59,301 bases of DNA from a virus: IMG/VR virus record IMGVR_UViG_3300028800_000104, positions 1 through 59,301 of that record. One strand, given 5' to 3'. Every line of letters begins with the position of its first letter. The first letter of the stretch is position 1. Below, piece after piece: positions 7,026 to 14,428 of the stretch. Position numbers and translations under genes: made by a program. The notes beneath the pieces are model-generated. The model was not told where the DNA came from. It saw only the letters and a program-made list of their open reading frames with translations, and did no database searches.

Positions 7026-8024
7026 TTAGAACACAACATCGGAATGCTTAACGGCCCACTTCGTAAATTCGGGCGTGCTGGTGAGAGACGCGTCGCGAGT
7101 CGTGGCGTCGCGGATCGCCATGACGTTGAACTCCTCGGGCAGTCGGTCGAGATATTGCAGAACGCGGCCCAAGTTTCCGGGTTGCACGCGACGCGCAAGA
7201 GCACTCGAAACGGCGTAGAGCGTCGACGCCTCACTCGGGACGGGCGAGCCCGTCGGGTTGAGCAGAATGGCATCGATCGACGGCAACGAGCGATACAGTT
7301 TCAGAAATGCCATGTAGTCGATCGCAGCGGCGTGCCCCACGGAACCCGCGACCAAAGCCAGTTCGATATCGGTTGTCGGTTTCTGGGCGGTGATGCCCGA
7401 CACGAAACTCCACGAACGCGGCGAAGGGAACGCGCGGGAGTTTCGATCGAACTTGTGCAGCAGCTCGGAGCGGAATCTCAGGAACGCAATAACGACGGGT
7501 TCGACGTTGGCGGTAATCGCCCACTTGCACCAGTCGTCCAAATCGGGTTCTACGTTGATGTGAAGGAAACGATTGCTAAGGGCGCTCGACATTCGAGAGA
7601 CGCCGCCGCCGTCGGACTCGCGGTTGCAGGCAGAGACAACCCGCCATCCGTCCGGCAAGGTGTACTCGCCGAGTTTGCGATCGAGCACGAGTTGGAAGCA
7701 GGCATTCTGTACCAGCTGCGGCGCGCGGTTCAGTTCGTCGAGAAACAGAATGCCGCTGCCGTCGCGTGGAAGAAATTCTGGAATCGCCCAATGCGCTCGG
7801 CCGTCGCCGTTGACATGGGGAAGTCCGCGCAAGTCGACGGGGTCAAGCAAGACAGCGCGAACGTCCTGGCACGCGAGCGAAAGACGCTTCGCGGTTTGCT
7901 GCACGATCTGAGATTTGCCGATTCCGGGTTCGCCCCAGAGGGTTACGGGTTGGCGAGCGTTGATGCAATACTCAAGCGCATTCGACACTTGAGAGGGTTT
8001 CAGGTTGATCTGTTCAGTTGTCAT
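7026..8024 (-). CDS. MoxR-family AAA+ ATPase
   Basis: 332 aa from ATG 8024, fixed by cassette E6; the frame is open further upstream but without an RBS. Walker A is GEPGIGKSQ (31-39), Walker B is GILFLDELNRAP (91-102). Sensor-1 Asn lies in SACNRE (132-137) and an arginine-finger candidate in ALSNRF (148-153). 'DPVDLRGLPHVNG' fits the MoxR/AAA_5 insertion. It is the first gene of the minus-strand cluster and heads the MoxR/DUF3150/VWA unit. MoxR proteins act as chaperones with VWA partners. A weak promoter-like pair (TTGTTT, 16 bases, TAGAAT at 8064-8059) lies upstream. Confidence 0.88.
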   Translation of the reverse strand: MTTEQINLKPSQVSNALEYCINARQPVTLWGEPGIGKSQIVQQTAKRLSLACQDVRAVLLDPVDLRGLPHVNGDGRAHWAIPEFLPRDGSGILFLDELNRAPQLVQNACFQLVLDRKLGEYTLPDGWRVVSACNRESDGGGVSRMSSALSNRFLHINVEPDLDDWCKWAITANVEPVVIAFLRFRSELLHKFDRNSRAFPSPRSWSFVSGITAQKPTTDIELALVAGSVGHAAAIDYMAFLKLYRSLPSIDAILLNPTGSPVPSEASTLYAVSSALARRVQPGNLGRVLQYLDRLPEEFNVMAIRDATTRDASLTSTPEFTKWAVKHSDVVF

Positions 8025-8051
8025 TTCGTTCCTCTTGTCGTTGGTAACGAC
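8025..8051 (-). promoter_or_regulatory. hairpin/SD cassette E6 (MoxR leader)
   Basis: GTCGTTACCAACGAC (8051-8037) then AAGAGGAACGAA and ATG. Two stem pairs (2-14 and 5-11) differ from E1, and both are still Watson-Crick. The ACCA loop is kept. Confidence 0.8.
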
Positions 8052-8168
8052 TGCATCAATTCTAGTGGAGTTCAACGGGCAAACAAGCACAGGATCGATC
8101 GCCAAATCAACGACTTACCCATGCCCAACTGGCCTAAAATCAGTATTTTGCAAGGAATCGCGTAATCC

Positions 8169-8648
8169 ATGGCTGGCAGACGTCCCAAGCCGACTGCATT
8201 AAAACGAGTCGCAGGCAATCCCGGCAAGCGCGCATTGAATGAAAAGGAACCCACGCCACCGATCGGCGTGCCAGACCCGCCGCCGCATATCGTCGGCGAA
8301 GCACTCGCCGAGTGGAAGCGGATCACGCCGCAGCTGGTCGCACTTGGGATCCTGACCGATATCGATCGCGCGGCCCTCGCCGCCTACTGTCAACTCTGGG
8401 CGAGATGGGTGGAAGCGGAAAAAAGTCTGAGCACGACCGGCACGATCTTGAAATCGCCGAGCGGCTACCCGATTCAAAATCCGTTCCTGGGTGTCGCAAA
8501 TACCGCGATCGAAGGTATGCGTAAATTCCTTGGTGAGTTCGGCATGACGCCAAGTTCTCGATCGCGCATCACAACCAATTCCGCTGATGATCCAGCGAAG
8601 GATCCATGGGCGGTCTTCGATAAGCCGCCAGCGGCGAAAGTCCAATAA
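8169..8648 (+). CDS. terminase small subunit (P27-like)
   Basis: 159 aa. The N-terminus 'MAGRRPKPTALKRVAGNPGK' is typical of P27/HK97-type small terminase subunits, which recognise phage DNA for packaging. 'DRAALAAYCQLWARWVEAEK' and 'LGEFGMTPSSRSRI' also match. Good RBS (AAGGAA) before ATG. The large subunit gene begins 4 bases downstream. It is the first gene of the plus-strand virion operon and lies back to back with the MoxR cluster, with about 145 bases between the two starts. Confidence 0.9.
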   Translation: MAGRRPKPTALKRVAGNPGKRALNEKEPTPPIGVPDPPPHIVGEALAEWKRITPQLVALGILTDIDRAALAAYCQLWARWVEAEKSLSTTGTILKSPSGYPIQNPFLGVANTAIEGMRKFLGEFGMTPSSRSRITTNSADDPAKDPWAVFDKPPAAKVQ

Positions 8649-8651
8649 CGT

Positions 8652-10412
8652 GTGTCACATGTCAGCGATGCAATTCAATATGCAGAGCAGGTCGTCAGCG
8701 GCAAAATATCCGCGTGCAAGTGGGTGCGCCTCGCCTGCAAGCGCCAGCTGGATGATCTCGACCGCAAAGATTTTCCTTATCGCTTTGATGAAGGGGCGGC
8801 TTCGCGTGTTTGTTCTTTCGTCGAACTCAGCCCCCACATCAAGGGACCGCTTCGCGGCCAGCTCATTCAGCTGGGCCCCTGGCAAAAATTCATTCTCACG
8901 ACCGTTTTCGGGTGGCTTTCTAAAGACACCGGCACGCGTCGATTTCGCGAAGCATATACGGAAGTTCCTGGCGGCAATGGTAAGTCGGCTCTCAGTTCTC
9001 CGGTCGGACTCTACATGCTCGCCGTCGACGGCGAGGGCGGCGCAGAGGTCTATTCTGCCGCCACAACTCGCGACCAGGCGCGCATCGTTTTCGGCGTGGC
9101 GCAAAATATGGCACGCGGCATGCCCGGTTTTCGCAAACGCTTCGGCGTTACAGTCACGACTCATTCCATTCAGCAAAACAGCAGCGCGTCCTGGTTTCGC
9201 CCGTTGTCTTCCGATGCGGGCACCGTCGAGGGCGTCAATGTCCACTTTGCCATCATCGACGAGCTCCACAAACACCGCACGCGCGACGTTTACGATGCCA
9301 TCAAGAGTCACGCGCAGAAGCGAGCGCAACCGTTGGTGTGGGTCATTACAACCGCGGGCAGCGATCCGGCGGGCATCTGCTACGAAACCCGCTCTTATGT
9401 TCTCAAGGTTCTGGACGGCGTTCTGCATGACGAGCGCCTCTTTGGGATCGTTTACACGATCGACGATGGCGACGATTGGACAACGCTCGCGGCCCTCGAA
9501 AAGGCCAATCCGAATTGGGGCGTCTCCGTTTTCCCTGATGCGGTACTGGACGAACTGCATAAGGCTTTGCAGGTTTCATCCAAGCAGCCGGTCTTTAAGA
9601 AAAAACATCTCGACATCTGGGTCAATGCCGATCACGCCTGGATGGACATGCAACGCTGGGCCAAATGTGCCGACCCGGCGATCAATGAATCCGACTGGCT
9701 CGCACAACCTTGCGTCGTCGGTCTCGATCTTGCCTCCAAGCTCGATCTCATTTCCAAGATCAAGCTCTTTTGGAAAACGATTGACAACAAACGTCACTAC
9801 TATTTTTTTGGCGATCACTGGACGCCAGAGGAGCGGATCGAGCATTCGCCCAACAGTCAATACAAGGGTTGGGCGATCGATGGCCACCTGCGCAGTTGCC
9901 CTGGAGAGACTAACGATTATGACCTAGTGGAAGATTCCATCCGTGACGACTGCCGGAAGTTCGACGTTCTGGAAGTCGCGCACGATCCCTATCAGGCGCA
10001 GCAGTTCGTCAATCATCTGGCACCCGAGGGGATCAAGATGGTGGAAGTCCCGCAGCTGTCCAAACATCTATCGGAGCCAATGAAGGAGCTCGAGGCCGCC
10101 GTGTATGACGGGCGCTTTCACTTCAACGGTGATCCAGTTCTCACGTGGGCAATATCGAACGTGGTCGCCCACCGCGATAAAAACGACAATCTCTTCCCAA
10201 ATAAAGAGGGATACGACAAAAAGATCGACCCGGCGACGGCGCTCTTTACGGCGCTCAATCGAGTGTTGGCGCTCGACACTGGCGCCGGCAGTGGCGGCTG
10301 TAGCGTGTTCGACAAATGCGTGAAGTGCGGCGAGATCGTCGAAGGCCGGCTGGTCAACGACAAACTGACGTTTGATTGCGGAAAACACAATGACAAACCC
10401 ACCCAAGAGTAG
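8652..10412 (+). CDS. terminase large subunit
   Basis: 586 aa, GTG start. ATPase domain: Walker A-like VPGGNGKSA (105-113), Walker B HFAIIDELH (198-206) and coupling motif VITTAG (231-236). The nuclease domain starts near VVGLDLASKLDL (metal-binding Asp) and ends near 'DPATALFTALNRVL'. This order fits HK97-type (Terminase_1) large subunits, which pump DNA into the prohead and cut it. The last 35 residues hold a possible zinc knuckle (CVKCG...DCGKH). A 20-aa open frame (10390-10452) overlaps its end but was not called. The gene follows the small subunit directly. Confidence 0.93.
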   Translation: MSHVSDAIQYAEQVVSGKISACKWVRLACKRQLDDLDRKDFPYRFDEGAASRVCSFVELSPHIKGPLRGQLIQLGPWQKFILTTVFGWLSKDTGTRRFREAYTEVPGGNGKSALSSPVGLYMLAVDGEGGAEVYSAATTRDQARIVFGVAQNMARGMPGFRKRFGVTVTTHSIQQNSSASWFRPLSSDAGTVEGVNVHFAIIDELHKHRTRDVYDAIKSHAQKRAQPLVWVITTAGSDPAGICYETRSYVLKVLDGVLHDERLFGIVYTIDDGDDWTTLAALEKANPNWGVSVFPDAVLDELHKALQVSSKQPVFKKKHLDIWVNADHAWMDMQRWAKCADPAINESDWLAQPCVVGLDLASKLDLISKIKLFWKTIDNKRHYYFFGDHWTPEERIEHSPNSQYKGWAIDGHLRSCPGETNDYDLVEDSIRDDCRKFDVLEVAHDPYQAQQFVNHLAPEGIKMVEVPQLSKHLSEPMKELEAAVYDGRFHFNGDPVLTWAISNVVAHRDKNDNLFPNKEGYDKKIDPATALFTALNRVLALDTGAGSGGCSVFDKCVKCGEIVEGRLVNDKLTFDCGKHNDKPTQE

Positions 10413-10444
10413 GCGAGTTCGCCGCATGCGGATCGGTCCCGACA

Positions 10445-10630
10445 ATGTTTGAGCGGCACCAGGTTGTCACCTTGCCCGGCGAAACGGACCCGCCGCGCCT
10501 CACTGCTGAGGAAGTTGATCGGTTCGCCAACTTCGCATTCATGCTTCACGACCACAGCAATGCAACCCCGGAAAGCGCGATTTATTGGTGGCGCACGGAT
10601 GCAGGTGATGTACGGAGGTCTTGGAACTAA
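10445..10630 (+). CDS. small hypothetical protein
   Basis: 61 aa, acidic, with 'LTAEEVDRFANFAFMLHDHS' suggesting a helical fold. The weak RBS makes the start uncertain. A second frame over the same bases (10449-10634) is much more basic and looks like a shadow. Located between terminase and portal, where small accessory genes are usual. Confidence 0.5.
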   Translation: MFERHQVVTLPGETDPPRLTAEEVDRFANFAFMLHDHSNATPESAIYWWRTDAGDVRRSWN

Positions 10631-10786
10631 ATGAAGGCCATCAATCCTTTCGCGATCGCCTCGCTCCTCGTCGGCTTCGCGCTGATCATCGCCGGCGCTA
10701 CCTGGATATATCGGCCTCTCGGCCCCATTTCCGCGGGCGCGCTCTTGGTAGTGGCTGCCTTCGTCTCAATGAGGAATAAAAGCTAA
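10631..10786 (+). CDS. small membrane protein
   Basis: 51 aa with two hydrophobic stretches, ASLLVGFALIIAGATWIY (9-26) and ISAGALLVVAAFVSM (33-47), so two membrane helices are likely. Starts right after the preceding stop, and its own stop overlaps the portal ATG (TAATG). Function unknown. Confidence 0.6.
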   Translation: MKAINPFAIASLLVGFALIIAGATWIYRPLGPISAGALLVVAAFVSMRNKS

Positions 10787-12504
10787 TGTCGCGCAGAAGT
10801 TTGTTGCAGGAATTTCGTGACTTCCTCGGGAGTGTGATCAGTTTCCCGGCAGATTATTTCGCCGGCTGGATGGGCGTGGCGCCGTCCGAAGCTGGCGTCG
10901 AAGTAAATGAACTGACGGCGATGCAGATCGCCGCATTTGTCGGGTGCGTCCGCGTCATCTCGGGCGCGATCGCCACGCTGCCGTTCCGCGTCTGGGAACG
11001 CATGGACGACGGCAGCGAGAAGATCGCACAGGATCATTTGCTCGACAACGTGCTCAACAATCAGCCGAACCCGGAAACCTGTGCCGCGGATTTCTGGCAG
11101 ACCGTAATGGTTCACATCCTCACGACCGGCAACTCATACGCCGAGGCTGTCGACAACAATGCCGGACAGCCATGCGCCCTCTATTTGCGCAGCCCGTTCC
11201 GCACGATGCCATACCGCCGCCCGAATGGGCAACTTGCCTACAAGACGAACGACACGCCTGGACAATATGAACGCTGGATCGACGCGGAGAACATGTGTCA
11301 GTTCCGCGGCATGGGTATGGATTCGCTGATGGGCCTGTCGCCCGTCAAATACTACGCTCGCGAAGTGCTCGGCGCGGATCTCGCCGCGCAATCCTTTGGG
11401 TCGCGGTTCTTTGCTAATGACAGCCGACCTGGTGGCGTCTTGACCGCAACCGGTTTCATGAAGGCCGATCAAAAGGCGGCGGCCATCAAGTCGTGGATGG
11501 ATGCCCACGGACGCGGCAACTCGCATCGCATGGCCATCCTTGACGGCGGCCTGACCTGGCAAAAGATTGGCGTCAATCCTAACGAAGCGCAATTCCTCGA
11601 GACGCGGCAATTCAATCGCACGCAGATCGCGGCGATATTCGGCGTGCCCGTTCACTTTCTCGGTGAACCCGTGGAGTCCAGGGCGAATGCCGAACAACGC
11701 GGCATCGAGTTTCTGACGTACACTATCAAACCCTTCATCGCCAAGATTGAGCAGACGGTAAACGCGCGCATGTTCCCTCGAATCGGCCGCAACACGGGCC
11801 GATTCTTTGCACGCATGGACACGACCATGTTTGAACGCGCCAGCTACAGTGACTTGCTCAAGGGCATTCAGATGGGCCGTTACGCTGGTTTGTACACAGT
11901 CAACGAGGGTCGCAAGCTCATGGGCGAACAACCCTACAGCAAGGCCCAACTTGATTCAAACGATCCAGGCGACAAGCTCTGGCAGCCGGTCAATATGGTG
12001 GTCGTCACCGAAGACTCGCTCAGTGGCGAATTGCCGGCGCAAGACGTCGACGGCAATGGTGGCGCCGGCCAGGGCGGCAACGATCAGTCCGGCGGCGACG
12101 GCGGCGGCAATGGAAAGGCGCGCAGCGTCAATCGCAGCGTCGACGATGCCGAAATTAAGCGTTATTTCCTGTTGTTTTACGGTCTCTTTCGCGATGCTCT
12201 GGGCCGCGCATTGACGCGCGATGAACGCACGCCGAAGGCCTTCCAACTGGCATTCACCCCGATTCTGACGCAGATCGCTGCCTCGTTTAGCTTCCGCGGC
12301 GACAGCGAGCCGGGCGACATGGTTCAACCGGAGGGGACGGCGCTCTTCATCCGAAAGTACATCGACTTTCTTGCGGAACGCGGCAAGGATTGGCACAAAG
12401 ACAAGGCGGACACGATCGCCGTCGACGAGCTCAAGCGTGCTCTGCGTCTCTTACGCGAACAGGTCACCACGGCATCACCCCTCGAGGAGAGCGTCACAGA
12501 ATGA
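10786..12504 (+). CDS. portal protein (HK97-type)
   Basis: 572 aa. 'ELTAMQIAAFVGCVRVISGA' and 'TGNSYAEAVDNNAGQPCALY' are typical of HK97 gp3-like portals, the dodecameric ring through which DNA enters and leaves the head. 'FLETRQFNRTQIAAIFGVP' and 'RGIEFLTYTIKPFIAKIEQ' are also strongly portal-like. A Gly-rich linker follows at about 420-450. The C-terminal 120 residues are an extra helical domain not needed for the portal core. Start overlaps the upstream stop. Confidence 0.92.
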   Translation: MSRRSLLQEFRDFLGSVISFPADYFAGWMGVAPSEAGVEVNELTAMQIAAFVGCVRVISGAIATLPFRVWERMDDGSEKIAQDHLLDNVLNNQPNPETCAADFWQTVMVHILTTGNSYAEAVDNNAGQPCALYLRSPFRTMPYRRPNGQLAYKTNDTPGQYERWIDAENMCQFRGMGMDSLMGLSPVKYYAREVLGADLAAQSFGSRFFANDSRPGGVLTATGFMKADQKAAAIKSWMDAHGRGNSHRMAILDGGLTWQKIGVNPNEAQFLETRQFNRTQIAAIFGVPVHFLGEPVESRANAEQRGIEFLTYTIKPFIAKIEQTVNARMFPRIGRNTGRFFARMDTTMFERASYSDLLKGIQMGRYAGLYTVNEGRKLMGEQPYSKAQLDSNDPGDKLWQPVNMVVVTEDSLSGELPAQDVDGNGGAGQGGNDQSGGDGGGNGKARSVNRSVDDAEIKRYFLLFYGLFRDALGRALTRDERTPKAFQLAFTPILTQIAASFSFRGDSEPGDMVQPEGTALFIRKYIDFLAERGKDWHKDKADTIAVDELKRALRLLREQVTTASPLEESVTE

Positions 12505-12770
12505 AACACCTTAAAAGTTATCGCGGAAGCCCCGCCGGTGGCGGCCAGGCTGTTTGCAGTTGCGGGTGGGAGAGTCCTGTCGTCGACGAAGGTACAAACT
12601 TCACCCTTGGCCGCAAGGCGAAATCCGTCGACAGTTATTTCGATGATCATCTCGAATCCGTAACTGCCACCGGCGTCGAGACCACCATGCAGAAGCCAGC
12701 AGAAACGGCTGTCGCGCCCGCGCAACGGCCACTGGCACGCTTACGAGATGCAGTAAAACGCAAGAGATAA
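12501..12770 (+). CDS. small hypothetical protein
   Basis: 89 aa. ATG 12501 overlaps the portal stop (ATGA). It has 'AVCSCGWESPVVDEG', where CSCGW could be half of a metal site, and a basic C-terminus. Possibly a head assembly accessory by position. No family recognised. Confidence 0.6.
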   Translation: MKHLKSYRGSPAGGGQAVCSCGWESPVVDEGTNFTLGRKAKSVDSYFDDHLESVTATGVETTMQKPAETAVAPAQRPLARLRDAVKRKR

Positions 12771-12801
12771 CAAACACCACCCTACGCAGGAGACACCCCA
12801 C

Positions 12802-13890
12802 ATGTTTGAGCGTCGTTTTATCAAAGGTCAAAAAGTCAAAGTTCGCGCTGGTGCAAAACCTGGCATCGAAGGCTATGCCGCTGTTTTCGGTGACAAGTAC
12901 GATAGCGGATGGTTCATCGAAACGATTGCGCCTGGCGCTTTTGATCGGGCGCTCAAGGAAGCGCAGGACGTCCGCTGTCTCTTCAATCACGATCCGAATA
13001 ATCTGCTTGGGCGCACGAAGTCGAAGACTCTGAGTCTCGCGGTAGACGCAACCGGCCTTCATTACGACTGCGATCTCAATCCCGATACGCGCATCGCCAC
13101 AGAAGTTCACTCCATGGTGGCGCGCGAAGACCTAGACGGTTGCAGCTTCGCGTTCACGGTGCGCAAGCAGACGTGGAGCGAAGAAACGGATGCCGAGGGA
13201 AAGACCACGAATTATCGAACCATCGAGGATCTCGACCTCTTCGACGTCGGCCCCGTGACCTACCCTGCCTATGAGGGCACATCGGTCGGCGCTCGATCGG
13301 TTCAACATCGGCAGGCCTTGTGGCCGGACGGTGTACCCCTCGAAGTGCGGTCACATGTTACGGCCTTGCGCGATGCGCAGGATGGCGATCCGAACTCTGC
13401 CGACACGCCCGAGCCTGCCGCAGAGGCCTGCGAGTGTAATTGCCGCGCTTGTTTTGGTGGCGATTGCGACGAATGCGAGATGTACATGGAGACATGCGGC
13501 GATGCCGATCGCTGCGCAGTTCCCATGCAGGCGGCACGCGCAAAGCGGGACGATGCCAAGAAGACGAAGCGCGTCGACGGCGAAGACCTGCCGGCGAGCG
13601 CCTTCCTGTACGTTGGCGATCCCGATCAAACCTCAACTTGGGCGTTGCCGTGGAAGTTCTCGACGGACGACAAAACCAAACGGCATTTACAGAATGCCCT
13701 GGCGCGGTTCAGCCAGACGCAGAAAATTCCGGCGGACAAGAAAGCCGCCGTCCACAAAGAACTGGTGGCGAAATGCAAGGAGTACGGCATTCACGTCGCC
13801 GATGATAGCGGCAAGAACTCTGCCGACGTCCTCTCGATCGAGCAGGCACGCGCTCGCGTCGAGACCGCACGCGCCGCACTATCGCTGTAG
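12802..13890 (+). CDS. HK97-family prohead protease with C-terminal extension
   Basis: 362 aa, longer than usual for the family (about 200). Residues 20-165 carry the serine protease core: GIEGYAAVFG (21-30), the His in FNHDPNNLLGR (H63) and the Ser in DLDGCSFAF (S115). It would cut the capsid delta domain during maturation. A Cys-rich middle (CECNCRACFGGDCDECE, about 211-227) may bind zinc. The C-terminal part ('LPASAFLYVGDPD', then 'RHLQNALARFSQT') resembles a short domain seen at the end of other phage proteases (DUF6582-like, from memory). Good RBS (AGGAGA). The mini methyltransferase follows 2 bases later. Confidence 0.88.
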   Translation: MFERRFIKGQKVKVRAGAKPGIEGYAAVFGDKYDSGWFIETIAPGAFDRALKEAQDVRCLFNHDPNNLLGRTKSKTLSLAVDATGLHYDCDLNPDTRIATEVHSMVAREDLDGCSFAFTVRKQTWSEETDAEGKTTNYRTIEDLDLFDVGPVTYPAYEGTSVGARSVQHRQALWPDGVPLEVRSHVTALRDAQDGDPNSADTPEPAAEACECNCRACFGGDCDECEMYMETCGDADRCAVPMQAARAKRDDAKKTKRVDGEDLPASAFLYVGDPDQTSTWALPWKFSTDDKTKRHLQNALARFSQTQKIPADKKAAVHKELVAKCKEYGIHVADDSGKNSADVLSIEQARARVETARAALSL

Positions 13891-13892
13891 AA

Positions 13893-14294
13893 ATGAAAGC
13901 CTATTACCAAGAGGGCGCGATCGCGATTTATCACGGCGCGACGGATGATCTGCTGCATGGTTTACCCAAGCATCATTTCAGCGTTTTAGTTCTCGATCCG
14001 CCCTACACGCTCACGGTCGAATCAATGTATCGATTTGCCGATTGGCTCGTCGAAAAGGATTTGAAAGTCATCTTCCCGCAGCATTTGCCATGCGTGCAAT
14101 TCGGTCATCCCCACTCACGATCGCTCACGGAGATGCTGAACCTGTTGGAGCCGACGACCGGCGCCATTCTCGATCCCTATCTTGGCAGCGGGACAACTTT
14201 GGTTGCCGCGAAACGTCTCGGGCGGGAAGCGATCGGCATCGAGATCGAGGAGAAGTATTGCCGCGCAACAATGGAGCGTCTTCGCGCGGCATAA
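13893..14294 (+). CDS. compact DNA methyltransferase-like protein
   Basis: 133 aa. Motif IV DPPY at 35-38 precedes the SAM-binding motif DPYLGSGTTLVAAKRLGREA (about 94-113), the permuted order of beta-class DNA methyltransferases. It is far shorter than active N6A/N4C enzymes (usually over 200 aa): only about 55 residues separate the two motifs and no target-recognition domain is seen. Either it is a minimal enzyme needing a partner, or a remnant. It sits between protease and capsid genes, an unusual site for a methylase, so it may protect DNA at packaging or be a passenger. Confidence 0.75.
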   Translation: MKAYYQEGAIAIYHGATDDLLHGLPKHHFSVLVLDPPYTLTVESMYRFADWLVEKDLKVIFPQHLPCVQFGHPHSRSLTEMLNLLEPTTGAILDPYLGSGTTLVAAKRLGREAIGIEIEEKYCRATMERLRAA

Positions 14295-14428
14295 GATTTG
14301 CCCAAAGTTTCGCAATACCCATGACGTCTTGTTGGCGCATGGAGCGCGTAACACGCCGCAGGCTGCGGACGTAAGGCGCGTGTAGGCCCAGCCACACCAA
14401 TTCAAAAAACGATACGGAGATTAGATCC

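Noticed and set aside
8025-8168. Promoters for the MoxR cluster and for the terminase
   Set aside because: Only weak -10-like boxes (TAGAAT minus strand, TAAAAT plus strand) without good -35 boxes, so I did not list them as features.
8655-9560. Minus-strand 301-codon frame over the terminase gene
   Set aside because: Antisense to the ATPase motifs of the large terminase; no RBS or family features.
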